The notes below the pieces were generated by a model that ran no database searches, was not told the DNA's origin, and saw nothing but the letters and a program-made list of their open reading frames with translations. Below, piece by piece: positions 49,129 through 61,829 of a stretch of DNA of 64,000 nt. Source of the DNA: Clytia hemisphaerica. Taxonomy: Eukaryota; Cnidaria; Hydrozoa; Leptothecata; Clytiidae. The stretch covers positions 124,001 through 188,000 of the forward strand of contig CACVBU010000791.1 of assembly GCA_902728285.1 (NCBI GenBank), given 5' to 3'. Position 1 is the first letter of the stretch. Every line of letters begins with the position of its first letter. The position numbers and the translations under genes were made by a program.

Positions 49129-49791
49129 TATGGGAAGTTCCCCTTTTTGGGAGTTATTTCAATTTAGAGACATTTTTTAAAAGATTACCATGGATTGATC
49201 ATGGATTGACTTCATTAGCGTTTTCTTATTTTTCTTTGAAGAACCGTAATAAACCCAACAGGTAGTGAACGCTGTTATAACGTCCAAACAATGTTGTCTC
49301 AACATCAGAACGTCAAATCTTTCAAATTTTCCCATAGATTATTTTACCCCCTTTTGTGCCTCATACATCATCATCTATTTCATCCACTATTATTCTGTCT
49401 CATTTTTCTCTACGCCCAAGCTACCTTTTTAACGCCCCTTCCTTCTCTTCATATACACGCAAAGACCCTCCACTAAATTAACCAACTAATCACTTACCAT
49501 AAGTAAAAAATAATTCATAATAAATTCTTGGTGGTGAGTTAAATTCTTAATAAGGATGATTTCACAACTTATTGGTAATAACAACTTATTGTTAATAAAT
49601 TACTGAAAATTAGCAACTGTGAACCGGAAAAACTCCCTCCGAACCTGAAAAAACCCTGTCAATCAAACATAACAACTGCCAATCAACAACTACAATCGGA
49701 GAGTTGAATAAATAGAAGATGGGCAACTGCCAATCAAATTACAGCGAACAAATAAGAATAGCGAAAGCAAAACATTACGTCTTCCTAAAAG

Positions 49792-51707
49792 TGGGGGGCG
49801 TACGGGCCTTCGTAATACCGATATACCGATCACTTTTTTTCTCAATTACCGATATACCGATAAATTTTTCGTTCAAATACCGATACCGGTCAATTTTTCC
49901 CAATTTTTCAGGTACTTATCTCCCGGAGGGGGTACTTAGGCAAATATGGGTGCTGGGTATGTGTGGACGATAAAGGTTGTGTTTGTCACCATCCAAAGTC
50001 TCTATGACGATTGCCAAACAGTAGCGTGGTGGGTAGATCAAGGATGGGCAGGCAAAAGTAGAATTTTGGCTTAAGGCGCCTTGTATGCTTATTCTGGCGC
50101 CCATTTTTTGGTTGCATTCGTATACCAAAAATTGAAGTAAAAATTCAGGTCATTTTTAGAAACATTTAGGAAATACGCGAGCGAAGCGTGCAAGAAAAAA
50201 TTGTGACATTGCTCATCGAGATGGATTGAGACACCCCTGTGTCACAGACCCAGTGGACCCCCACCCCGGTGGAAAAATCGGCCGAAAAATCGTCCCCGGT
50301 GGAAAAATATCCCACAATTTCAACCCCACTGCGAAATTGCTCTATGATTTTGTCCCCATTGAAAACTGAATGTAAAAAATTGCACTCCAAAACCATCCCC
50401 ACTGGAATTTTCGAGCTGGAAACAATAAATTTTCTATCCCCATTGGCATTTTGATAGAAATTTTCATCCCCACTGAGGGAAAAAGTTCTACCGGGGCACT
50501 GAGACAGGGGTGTATTCAGTGAAGCCAATTACAGTATAATGACATTGAACAAAAAAGAACAACTATCAGTCAGTGGAAAAAGTTAACTCTGTTTGACGCG
50601 ATTTTTTTCCAAAACAGAGCTTAAATTTGACCAAAAGTTTAGCAAGATGCTAAAAATTGAATAAGAGAACGGAAAACCATCAAGGAACCTCGAACTTTCA
50701 TCGAAAATGGGAGCTTATCGAGTGATAGAATGTCGAATAGTAGAAAGTAACGAATAAAGATACAAATTTAATACTCTTTAATAATCTCTAGATCAAAAAA
50801 TTGAAGGAAGCTAGTGCGTGCGAATGAAACAAGAAAAAAATTGTGAGTTTTTGTTTTGAATATTGTTTTCACCAAATTGGTCGTGGGGCGCAGTTAGATC
50901 TCCCTTCAAAAATCGTCTTATAACTTTATTGCGAGCGAAGGGAGCAAAAAAAAATTAATGATTTTTCAAGTTATTTCTGGTCTTTGGGCGCAATTTAAAG
51001 CGCATTTAATTTTAAGAGTTGGGCGTTCAAAACTCCACTTGGGGAGGCGTGACCCCCTGCCAAAACGCCAAAATAGATCGTTTAGAGAGCGTCAACTGTA
51101 TTCACGGCAGGAAATGTGTCAAGCAGACCCCTGGCTGAGACTCTTGCCTTATCAAAATTGCAGCCATGATTCTTAAAATTGGCGTCTCCGAGTGTTCCTT
51201 AATTTGTACTTATTTATGTGTGAGTGCTTAGAACATATCGTTCATATATTCACATGGAAAAGGAGGCTTTGGCCGTATGGACAATTTTTCAAAGTCATCC
51301 GCAACCATATAGCATAAACCCTAAAAAAGCGATGAGAATTTGATACTTATCAAGAAGAATTCGAAGAGGCTAGTGCGAGCGAAGCGAGCAAATAATTTGA
51401 GATATTTTGTTTTAAATATTGTGTATTCACCAAATTGGTGAATACAAGTTGAAAAAAATTGCAAGATTTTAAGATTTATTTCACCAAAATTGGTTTTGGA
51501 GCGCAATGGCTCATGATCTTCGATACCAAGGAGGTGGTCGATACCGATAGTTGACCAAAAATACCGAAATACCGAGATAAAAAAGGTCTCTTACCGATAC
51601 CGAGATGGTCTTAAAATACCGATTACCGATCAATTTTTTCCTCTAATACCGATTTACCGATCTAAAAAAAGGCCAATACCGATGTACCGATATCCCGTAC
51701 GCCCCCT
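49792..51707. mobile_element. Nested 1.9-kb element with GGGGGGCGTACGG ends, flanked by 22-bp direct repeats
   Basis: The ends carry GGGGGGCGTACGGG and its complement, each next to ATACCGAT-rich stretches (49815-49905 and 51530-51700). A 22-bp direct repeat beginning AAAACATTACGTCTTCCTAA stands on both sides (49769-49790 and 51708-51729). The interior also contains a CTCCCGGAGGGGGTACTTAG piece and the ACACCCCTGT element. No coding capacity recognised. Confidence 0.6.
50231..50513. mobile_element. ACACCCCTGT foldback
   Basis: Starts ACACCCCTGTGTCA and ends TGAGACAGGGGTGT; the inside is a series of GTGGAAAAAT/CCCCACTG blocks. Relative at 28575-28822 in the opposite direction. Confidence 0.6.
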
Positions 51708-52476
51708 AAAACATTACGTCTTCCTAAAACATCAAACAATAGAATTACAAGGACCACAGAATGACCCTTGTAAACGTGCCTGAATTCTGGCATGAAAATA
51801 TCATCATCCTTTTTGAAAATTGCTGTAGAAGAAGAAGGACATCACTTTGAAAAAATGTTAGATGGTACGAATATATCTTTATCTTATTTTAGACTATCCC
51901 AATTAAGGACCTTTACATCAACAAATAGAGTAATCAAAATAATTTATGAAACGATTTAATTAGAGCTACTTTTAAAATAACTACTGAGCTTGAGGATGTA
52001 GTATCTTAGATAATATTGATACTACATGGCCCGCTGATCTACGAGAAGTTATTGAATTAAAGGGTCGAAAACTTTATCAACTGATGACCTCCTAAAAGCT
52101 CTTCAACCTAACAAAACGCAGCAGATGATGCTTAAAATCCATGACATACAACAACAAACATTATCTGATATAAAAACATTATCTTAAAAAATCTCAATAA
52201 TCCCAGAAGATAATGGGTTGTAAACCATAAAACTATATTATCTGTTGTACCAAATCATAGAAATAAAAACTATTTCATTCACATCTCGATTTTTTGACTT
52301 CTTTGACCTTCAGAAATCTGACTTCGTTATTTACATTATCTCCCTGTTACAGCTTAAGGTCTCTATTTCTTTATAAATCTTATCGGCAGTACTCTGACCT
52401 AATATATTTTTCTTTGTTTTTGTTTTTCTTTTCTTTTTTTCATCGAAATAACTCCCAAAAAGGGGAATTTCCCATA

Positions 52477-54048
52477 GTCACGTGACAACTAAGCTCATAT
52501 TCTGACGTATTTTTTTGGAATTTATTCCTTAGCATGTGAACTTGCATCCCTTTGTTGTTTGAAGTCGATACCTTTCTTGCTTGAGTTTTTATGAGCTTTT
52601 CAAAAAAGGTCCCTAAACTGAAATAACTCCCAAAATGGGGAATTTCCCATAGTCACGTGACAACTAAGCTCATATTCTTAATTATTTTTTTTGGAATATT
52701 TTCCCAGATATGTGAACTTGCATCCGTTTGTTATTTGAAATCAATAACTTTCTTCCTTGAGTTTTTATGAGCTTTTCAAAAAAGGTCCCTAAACTGAAAT
52801 AACTCCCAAAATGGGGAATTTCCCATAGTCACGTGACAACTAAGCTCATATTCTTAATTATTTTTTTTGGAATATTTTACCAGATATGTGAACTTGCATC
52901 CGTTTGTTATTTGAAGTCAATACCTTTCTTCCTTGAGTCTTTATGAGCTTTTCAAAAAAGGTCCCTAAACTGAAATAACTCCCAAAGAGGGGAATTTCCC
53001 ATAGTCACGTGACAACTAAGCTCATATTCTGAATTATTTTTTTTGGAATATTTTCCCAGATATGTGAACTTGCATCCGTTTGTTATTTGAAGTCGATACC
53101 TTTCTTCCTTGAGATTTTATGAGCTTTTCAAAAAAGGTCCATAAACTGAAATAACTCCCAAAAAGGGGAATTTCCCATAGTCACGTGACAGCTAAGCTCA
53201 TATTCTGAATTATTTTTTTTGGAATTTGTTCCTTATCATGCGAACTTGCATCCGTTTGTTATTTGAAGTCAATCAAATCATTTTTAAGAAAGGTCCCTAA
53301 AATAATTGAACTCTTGAAAGGGGGAATTTCCAATAGTCACGTGACAACTAAGCTCATATTCTGAATAATTTTTTTTGGAATATTTTCCCAGATATGTGAA
53401 CTTGCATCCCTTAGTTATTTGAAGTCGATACCTTTCTCACTTGAGTTTTTATGAGCTTTTCAAAAAAGGTCCCTAAATTGAAATAACTCCCAAAAAGGGG
53501 AATTTCCCATAGTCACGTGACAACTAAGCTCATATTCTGAATTTTCTTTGTTGGAATGTTTTTCTTGATATGTGAACTTGCATCCGTTTGTTATTTGAAG
53601 TCAATCCAACTATTTCCTGATGACTGGTAAGCTTTATAAAAATAGTCTCTAAATTGAAATAACTCCCAAATAGGGGAATTTCCCATAGTCACGTGACAAC
53701 TAAACTCATATTCTGAATTGCTTTCTTTGGAATATTTTCCTTGACATGTGAACTTGCATCCGTTTTTTATTTGAAGTCAATCCAACCATTTCCTGATGAC
53801 TGGTAAGCTTTTGAAAAAGGTCCCTGAAATAATTTGAATCCCGAATAGGGGAATTTCCCGTAGTCACGTGACAACTAAGCTCATATTTTGAATTTATTTT
53901 ATCGGAATATCTTCCTTGACATGTGAACTTGCATCCGTTTTTTATTTGAAGTCAATTCAACCATTTACTGACGACTGGCGAGCTTTTGAAGAAAGGTCCC
54001 TGACATGATTTGAATCCCGAATAGGGGAATTTCCCATAGTCACGTGAC
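52477..54048 (-). repeat. Right tandem array: ten inverted ~176-bp units, all with GTCACGTGAC
   Basis: The palindrome starts at 52477, 52652, 52828, 53004, 53180, 53336, 53512, 53688, 53863 and 54039. The short interval (156 bp) is the middle one, mirroring the left arm, so the arms descend from one duplicated array. Confidence 0.9.
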
Positions 54049-54224
54049 AACTGAGCTCATATTCTGAATTTTTTTTATTTGGACTTATTCCTTAGTATGT
54101 GTGCTTGCATCTGTTTTTTATTTCAAGTTAATATCTTTTTTCGTTAAGTTTTTATTAAGCTTTTTCGAATCCCGAATGCGAATCCCGAATCCCGAATACC
54201 GAATACCTAACTCCAGCGAATGTA

Positions 54225-55022
54225 CCATAACTTTTGATCTAATAAAATGAATTTAATAAATGATCCATCAAATTTTAAGTTTATCTTTATTCTTTCCAAT
54301 GAAAAAAAGTTTGTTCTTTTAAAGTTATTACAACTCGAGAAAATATTCACTTTAAAAAGAGAAGCTTTTTCGTGGTGCACCCGGTACCTTTGCATTACGG
54401 TCACCTATTTATCACGGAGCAAGAGAATTATTCAGATTTGACGTTGGCCTGATTAGCTTCGACGAGAACAGTAAAATGACTTTATGAATTGACCTGTCAG
54501 ACAGCAACGTTGTGCTTTGAATATAGTCCGGTTGAGCAAGGTTTTATGCCTCGAAAAAATAGAGAAGAGATCGAAAAGTTTTGAGTCCTCCTTTTGGGGA
54601 ATTAGGGAAAACAGTTAATCTTTATAATAATAGGCGTACGTGTCTGAAGCCTTACTTTTGCAGCGTTTTTGTTTTGTCACTAGTCACTAGTGATTTAAAC
54701 TTTCATTGGACTTTTATTAGGGGTTACTGCTTCATTAAAAAGCTATAGTTTTTGCATGTTTTATTCAAAAAACGAAGAGTCGAATTTCTCGTGTTGAAAA
54801 TCATTAGCGCGCCACAAAATTAATGGCAAATTAGAGAAAAAAAACAGCATTACAAATATATTAGTCAGTCACATAGCCATGCTCCGCCCGGAAAAACACT
54901 CCAACCTCTGTTTTTTTCGGTTTTCGACAGTTCAACTCTAGTAGATTCTCAAGTCATCGACCGATTTTTCAAAATTTTACCCCAAACTGCTCATTTTGGG
55001 CATTATTTTTTGGTCCTTAAGT
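54225..55022. other. Non-coding stretch
   Basis: AT-rich, no gene or repeat recognised. Confidence 0.35.
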
Positions 55023-55332
55023 GTACAATTTAGCCTAAAACGAAAGTGCTCGAAAATCGACGATCTTGGGCTTATTCGAAAGATAATTGAAAAACAAGTA
55101 AATTTGAGATATAAACTTGGGTCTGAAAATGTCCCAGTCGTGCTGCAGATGAGTTTTAATGATGACGTCAGACTAATGTACAATTTAGCCTAAATCGAAA
55201 GTGCTCGAAATTAAACGATCTTGGGCTCATTCGAAAGATAATTAAAAAACAAGTAAATTTGAGATATAAACTTAGGTCTAGAAATGCCCCAGTCATGCTG
55301 CAGATGAGTTTTAATGATGGCGTCATTTTAGG
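55023..55332 (+). repeat. Direct tandem duplication, two units of about 155 bp
   Basis: Both units begin GTACAATTTAGCCTAAA and end TGCTGCAGATGAGTTTTAAT with GATG(A/G)CGTCA; roughly 90% alike by eye. ORFs on either strand here are repeat shadows. Confidence 0.8.
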
Positions 55333-56165
55333 TTTATTTTGCTCAATTGGCAAAGTTGGGTATAGTTTTTGTTCTAGAAAGACTATATTTTATCAGTATC
55401 GTGTAAATTCTACAATCAAAGATAATTAGTGTTGTAACTAGTTTAACGGAAATCTTTCGATAAATGGGTCTTTTAACCAAGGATTAAATGATATTTTCTC
55501 AAGGGAATTCTTTTTTATTCGAATAGAAAATAATTGTTAAATGCGATTTATCATTGCTGAGATAGTTATAAGACCCCAATTTAAACCCAACTCCCGAATT
55601 CGTATTAGTTATTTGGCTTGGAAGAGTGTGAAAGAGTTTTTGGTGTGCTACTGTATCAAGGTTGAATGCTCATTTGACGAAATTGGCTTCGTTATTAATT
55701 TAACAGTTAGTCCCTCATTATGACGAAAGGATTCCTGAAAATATAAAAAATAAATTATTTATTGTTGAATAAAATGGTTTGAAAAATATTTGAGAAATGA
55801 GGGAAAGTGTTATTCAGTGTCGCATGAGAGTTGTCCGAATCCAAGTGTTTTCTATATATAGTGGAGAAAAGATGAAAACTGATGTTGCAAAATATTATAT
55901 CAAGTTATCAAACGAAAGCAGCCGGCGAGGCGACCTTTTTTTGATGTGTTCTGCGCGTATGCATCAAATCATTTAAATTAAAGGGACATAAAAATAAAAA
56001 CACTGACGAAATTTGTAAACAAACCGTATGCAACGGGATACAAAATCAAAACAAATGTCACATGTCAAAATAAAAACAACTATGGCTGGTTTTGATTGTT
56101 TCAATTGTTTTACAAGTTTGTTTTGGACACGCGATTTTAATTGTTTTCTCTAATGACACACTGAG
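55333..56165. other. Non-coding stretch
   Basis: No feature recognised. Confidence 0.35.
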
Positions 56166-56174
56166 TATAAAAAG
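56166..56174 (+). promoter_or_regulatory. Possible TATA box, candidate distal promoter of the MFS gene
   Basis: TATAAAAAG, followed about 30 nt on by purine-rich sequence. The MFS start codon is 2.2 kb away, but a splice acceptor (TATCTTACAG, 58340-58349) stands just before it, so a 5' untranslated exon beginning here is possible. Weak inference. Confidence 0.25.
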
Positions 56175-56781
56175 GATAGGGATTCGGAATCAAAGTTTGT
56201 TTAAACCCTCAGAAACCCAGTGAGAGCCACCTTCACGATAAGGACGAAGGTTGAGCGAGTTTCAAAATGCGAATGAAATTTTGTTCTTATCACTATATTT
56301 CTTCCAGTGGGGAGGAGGGGTGTAGCACCGGTCTACAAGGAGACAGGGGTGTATAATTAATTCTACTAATCTTCGTACAAATAAATCATTACAAAATATC
56401 TAACTGATTTACATGTTAATTATCAAGAGCCATTTGGTGCTACCTACAATTAAATCATCATGTCATTAGCTGAGATTTTGAGCCATGAATACTCTTTGAA
56501 AGCGACAAAAATACAAAGCTGGAAAGATTAGAATGGAGGAGGTACAAATACTAACGTTATTTTCCAATCGTTTTTAAAACATTGAAGTTTCGTAATTTTT
56601 ATTTGAGTGACTTTTAACATAAGCATCGTGGTCTTAAATTTCATTACTCCTGTTTTAACGCTCTTTTCAAATGAATTTGCGTTAGCAATTTTGTGGAATT
56701 GCGTTTAGGTCACCAAAAGGTAGTACCAAAGAAAATAGAAGCTGGCTACGTTCTCTATTGCGAAATCAGCGTCTCTTAAAG

Positions 56782-57477
56782 CATAGTATAAGAAAGCCAC
56801 GGTTGGAATATGCACCGCATTGTCTTTTCAGTTAATTGCTGTTCAATCTCTGTCTCCGAGCTTTATAAGAACATCAAGATGCTCATTTTAATATTGGTAG
56901 ATAGTTTTTGAAATTTTGCTCTTATTTTCCTTCACAAAAAGTTTTTTTTTTGCTAGATATCTTCAAATCTGTACCCAATAGAACACTTGAATTAATTTTG
57001 GACATATTTTAGGGGTATTTTGTGGAAACAATAGTTTTTCACCAAAATTGAGATTATAAGAACTATATTCAAGATGACAACTTTCCTGTCAGTTTGAATG
57101 ATAAATTTTGAAGGTGCTGGCCTGAAATTTTCACAGTATTATCTTGATGTACTTTTTCATTGATTTCTAAAATAATTTCACAGAGGCACTTTATTAATTT
57201 TTGAGTTCTTTCAGCCCAGCCATCTTGTGCTTGTTTAAATTTCTTATTGTTGATCTTTCCTGCACAATGATTTTATAATGCAAGTGTATTATCAAGGGCA
57301 TATCATTAATGTCTATAACGCACTGAGAAGTAAGTAGTAACGACAAACCAATAAAATTTACCATTAAGGATGCTGCATTACTGACTTCTTGAATAACAAA
57401 TAGTCATCAAATACGACAGAGATAGAACAACAGAAATTCAGATGTTATCATTCCAGCTGCGGCTTTCTTATACTATG
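56782..57477. mobile_element. hAT-like 0.7-kb non-autonomous element
   Basis: CATAGTATAAGAAAGCC and its complement at the ends, flanked by CTTAAAG at 56775-56781 and 57478-57484. The CA..TG termini and 7-8 bp duplication suit hAT. The interior is not palindromic and has no long ORF. Confidence 0.65.
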
Positions 57478-58339
57478 CTTAAAGGAACTAACTTTGAATT
57501 ATTTACTGCCTCCCCAAAATAAATACAATTTCTGGCTCACCAAATTATTTTCGTAATTTTTAAAATTAAACCTTTTGTTTTGTCAAAACATTCACTTTGA
57601 GGCAAGAGACACTGATTTACCCTACCATTCTCCAAAATTAGAATTAAAAAAAACACGTGACTCGACAAAATCAGTTATCGCCAAATTAGTCCTAGCGCTA
57701 GAATTAAGCAATATCTGAATAGATATTTTGATAAGGGACTTATCAAGAAAAGTCTGACATCTCAGGCGTGGATTATCAGATAAAGCATTAATTTGTACGT
57801 ATTTTCCTTCTATAAGAAGAAGTGAATGAGACCATTAAGCTTCCAAAAATTTAAGAACATCGTAAGAACACTCTTAATAGCTTTGTAACATGCTTTTTCT
57901 AGGAAATTCAAATTAATATTGAAAATAAAAACATCTTATCTGGAGGCTTAAATAATTTCGACGTTCTTATAAAAAATTATTCTTGATAGGTCATTCAAAC
58001 ATTATGCAACATTTCAAGTCAAGTGTATATGCCAGATGGTATATGTCATATTTGAATTGTGCTTACTATTCACCATTGAGGATGATTGAAACTTGAACTG
58101 TTCGAGGTGTCAATAAAAAGGACGCAAGGCTATCAAATGTATTTTAAAAACAAATGACACATGTACCTTGTGACCGTCTGTTAAGTTATTTTTTATGACA
58201 GAAGTTATGAAATCGAAATAAATTTGAAGGGAGGTAAATTTCATCAGGAAGAAGTAACCAGTCGGTCGAGAATCGTAAATATACGTAAATTTGCAAACTA
58301 CAAAAAACTATAATGTTGATTACGTTGATATCTATAAAT

Positions 58340-58349
58340 ATCTTACAGT
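58340..58349 (+). promoter_or_regulatory. Splice acceptor before the MFS start codon
   Basis: TATCTTACAG ends 12 nt before the ATG, so the mRNA probably begins with a separate untranslated exon or a trans-spliced leader. Confidence 0.4.
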
Positions 58350-58361
58350 AACAATTGAAGC

Positions 58362-60486
58362 ATGACAGAAGATGCAGAAAAAATACCACTCAGCAAGCTG
58401 GAAGATATCGAAATCAGTACAGAGGATAAAAGACCTAAATATCGCTGGTACCAAGTTAATAAAGACATCTTACCTGCTAAAATTGCATATTTCTTGGATG
58501 TCGCCAGGAGGATTGGAGCTTTACCAAATCTAGTGTTGTTTTTCACAGGGATTGGTTTGAACAAAGTTGACGCTGGACTCATCTTAGGCTTTAGGTATCC
58601 AAAGCTTTTTTCCCGTTCGTAAACAACCTTGAAGAAAAAGAACACGTTTTTTCAATAAGACAATTCATTTTGAAGCACAATTTCGGCCAAAACCATCGAT
58701 AGCAATCCTATCCGCAGATAGATCTGCAGAACTTTCTCTGTAAAACGAATTTTCTGGCACCCAGATGGTGAAATTTTCATCCGACACGCTAAAGCTCTGA
58801 AGGTCAGGAAAATTTTCAACATGTGGAAGGTTTAGATTACGGAATTTTGCGAGACCGCGTCAAGGATTTTGCAGCGGGAGGCCTCCCGTTTTCGGGGATT
58901 AGCGAGTCCAACCAAAATATTTTTAGGTATACGGGAAAGGGCTGTTGAACCCAACTGGGGATGTGGTACATCAAAGGCCGACTATCATTCCTCTCCAATG
59001 GGAAATAGGCCCGCTTCCTTTAGGACTTTAGTGTGGGCGGCCGACAATCCGTCATCGGAATATCAGATAATAAAACGAAGGTCATTTGGATAATCGATCC
59101 GATCCTTGAAAGCTTTAGCGTGGTCAACTGTCAATAAGACGTAATAAATAAGAAATCAAAATGATGTAAAAAGAAAAGGTTACAGAAGTACTTTTTGAAT
59201 GCAACATTGTAAATTCTGAACCTATTATTATTTTCAGGCTCATCGGAATGTTAATAGCTGGACCATCTTGGGGAGTTATAGCAGACAAATTTCATTGCCA
59301 TCGTTTGATTCTAATCATAAATTGTATTGGAACTATTTTGACCATGGGTTGTCAACCATTCTTAGCGATTAAATATGGGAACCCAGACGTGAACAAATGT
59401 CCCGAGCCTCTTCAAAGAATGTCCAACTTCAACCAGACGAACTTGACCAGTTGGAGCTCTACCAGATCGAATAAGCCTGATCAGACGAGAACAGCCTTTT
59501 TCATCTTCTTTTTTGTCAGTATCTTATCAGCATTTTTTGAGGCAAGCAGTTCCTCATTTATCGATGTAGCAACGCTAAGAAAATCACAGCTTTCTAAACA
59601 TCGGAAAATCGAATATGGTAGACAACGTCTTTGGGGACCCATCGGAGCAATTTTTGGGGCAAATGTAACCAATTTAATTGCTGATAACTTTCCTAATATG
59701 AATGTCACATGTTACTCTGGACTGTTCCTGACTCATGTTGTTTTCACTATCTTGTTAACGATAACTTTACTAGTCTTGTACAAGGGTCTATCATTTGAAA
59801 ACAAAATTAAGGAAGATTCCAGTGCTGTACAGCAAGTTCCACAACAGACCCTCACAAAAGCATTCCAAACATACATATGTCAATTTGAAATTTTTCTTTT
59901 TTACACAACTGCAGTCATCACAGGTATCACGTTAAGCCCTTCAAAGGTATTCATGTTTCTCTACTTAAAAGAGCTTGGTGCAACATCCTTGATAAGAATG
60001 TTATACATCGCCATAGCCGGTTGTGCTGCAGTCTTTGGTTATTTCTTCTCTGGCAAAATCATAAAATTGATTGGTGGGCCAATGAAATCAATGATGGTTG
60101 CACTGATTGTATTCTCCTTGAGATATCTTGGTTTTGCTTATTCACCAAACGGCTGGGTTGTCCTTATTTTCCAACCTTTTCATTTCCTGAGCTTCGTGTT
60201 GTTTTTATCTTCTGGGATGGCATACGTGAAAGAAACCAGTCCATTGATGGTCATCACAAGTATGGTTTCCCTCTTCCTAACAATGTTAGAAGGAGTTGGC
60301 GTTCTGGTTGGTTCAAGTATCGGTGGTGTCATTTTCAAAGATTTTGGAGGACAGAATCTTTTCTTGATTTACTCATTTATCGCCATGTTTTGGGCCACCG
60401 TTTTGGCGGTTTATATTTACATCTTCAAGAAGACAAAGGAGAAGGTGACAGATGAACAGAATGGATTATCAAACATTGAAGAATAA
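58362..60486 (+). CDS. MFSD6-like major facilitator superfamily membrane protein
   Basis: Two exons, 58362-58594 and 59238-60486, joined within the Arg codon of LGFRLIGML (phase 2), give 493 aa. Exon 1 has an acidic cytoplasmic start, then YFLDVARRIGALPNLVLFF, the first membrane segment. Exon 2 starts LIGMLIAGPSWGVIADKFHC, the MFS loop 2-3 signature (G-x3-D-x2-H), and has RKIEYGRQRLWGPIGAIFGA, a block strongly typical of MFSD6/MFS_1_like proteins. About ten further hydrophobic helices follow, and a charged tail (KKTKEKVTDEQNG). A Cys-containing extracellular loop with many Asn and Ser (59380-59490) separates the early helices. The substrate is unknown for this branch. The 643-bp intron is moderately GC-rich with no clear element. 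The longer upstream frame makes the ATG at 58362 the natural start. Confidence 0.88.
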
Positions 60487-60653
60487 AACCTTTACTAAGA
60501 AAACTGTATGGACTGCCTGGTAAATTTATTAATCTTAAAATTATAGTTTAGATGCTTGAACGATTTTATCTCATATTATTTTTAACAAGATGTACGTAGT
60601 TTTGAAGCCTAAAAATTATACCCAAAATAAGATTTTTCTGTTGAAATGGCATT

Positions 60654-60659
60654 AATAAA
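60654..60659 (+). terminator. Polyadenylation signal of the MFS gene
   Basis: AATAAA 168 nt beyond the stop codon, the first on this strand. Confidence 0.5.
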
Positions 60660-61199
60660 AAAGTCGATTTATTAATCTAATATCACTTCAAATCGATTTT
60701 TATCATTATACCACCTCGACCATTAGATCAGAGCTAGCCATAGCTCGGCAATCCTCAACCCCGTAATTGGACCTTTTTTCTCAATTGTCAAATATCATGC
60801 AAATTAACTCACTTTGTAGGAATCAAATCAATAACTTTAGATTGAGATAACTTTCGGTAATTGTTACTTACGAAGTACACAATAAATCCCGCACAAAATG
60901 GGCATATTGTACTGTGTTTATTCAAAGGTTTATTTTCTCTAGAAACACACACTTTAAAAGATCCAAATCAATAATAGCTCTCGGTAATTTGTTCGTACAT
61001 AGTGAACAAGCCAGAACGCTGATTAGACCTATCTGATGATTAAAGTTAGAATTAGAGTAAGTAGGGAAGTGTAATATAGTCGAGTGCTGGAACGCCAGGG
61101 GGATAGTCAGTAATTGTTCGAGTTACTGGAATTCGAATTATAGATAGAGCAGAATAGCCTAAGAATCTCCTCAAGAGACCAGAAAATTGTTTGTGAAAA
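60660..61199. other. Non-coding stretch
   Basis: No gene recognised. GGAATTCGAATTATAGATAG at 61129 resembles the AATTCGAATTATAGAGAG end seen at 29505. Confidence 0.3.
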
Positions 61200-61380
61200 A
61201 ATTTGTGGAGATAAAAGAACGATCAGTTGTTCTGTTGACAATTGAATTATGCTTGATGGTGGGCATTGTTATCAATGTTTTTGTATGAAAAAACGAAAAA
61301 ATATTAGGAAAAAGTCCAATGAAAATCTGCAAAAACGGCCATATCCAGCATATTTCCGGCCAGAAAATTTTGGAGCCAGT
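61200..61380 (+). repeat. Fragment of repeat family A
   Basis: TTGATGGTGGGCATTGTTAT, AAAAAGTCCAATGAAAATCT and CATATTTCCGGCC match the unit at 18895-19020. Confidence 0.6.
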
Positions 61381-61829
61381 CAATATTTTTTGTAAGCAAC
61401 TACTGAAAAAAGAATGTTCTCAAATCACAATTAATGGACTTTTGCATAATTTCTACGATAAATTTTATCCTTTATCATCAAAGAAGAAAATTTGAGGAAA
61501 TTTTCTTTTCAGACTTTTTTTTCACGAGTATAAATTTCGCGAATTGCCTTTTTAAGAATTTTTAACGGCCTAAAACCCTACACGCGAAAGCTTGCACGCC
61601 TATATTTAACACGAATTAAGAAATTTCGTTTTTATTAAACCCGTTTAATCAAAACCGAACGTGGTGTCCTTGAAAAAGCTAATAAAACTCGTGTTAATTT
61701 CAAGGCCGCTGTGTCTACTTATATCCGTGGAATAATAGTAGAACGTGCACAACGCACTGGGCTCAACTTCAGAAGCTTCAAATTATTCATAGGCTCGATT
61801 GTAGCAAAAAGAAAAACACCAAAAGATAA

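Larger units (their letters stand above)
47377..54222. mobile_element. 6.8-kb foldback element with 10 + 10 unit arms, TA target site
   Basis: Outer ends ATTCGCTGGAGTTAGGTATTC on the left and the complement on the right, TA at 47375-47376 and 54223-54224. Each arm (47377-49200 and 52440-54222) first has a CGGGATTCGGGATTCG stretch, then ten tandem units of about 176 bp. The spacer of 3.2 kb has AT-rich sequence and a second nested element. No transposase ORF is seen anywhere inside. Confidence 0.8.

Noticed and set aside
61620-61790. Open stretch reading ANKTRVNFKAAVSTYIRG and more
   Set aside because: Looks coding at first, but I recognise no family, there are no convincing splice sites and the downstream part runs into the tandem repeat.
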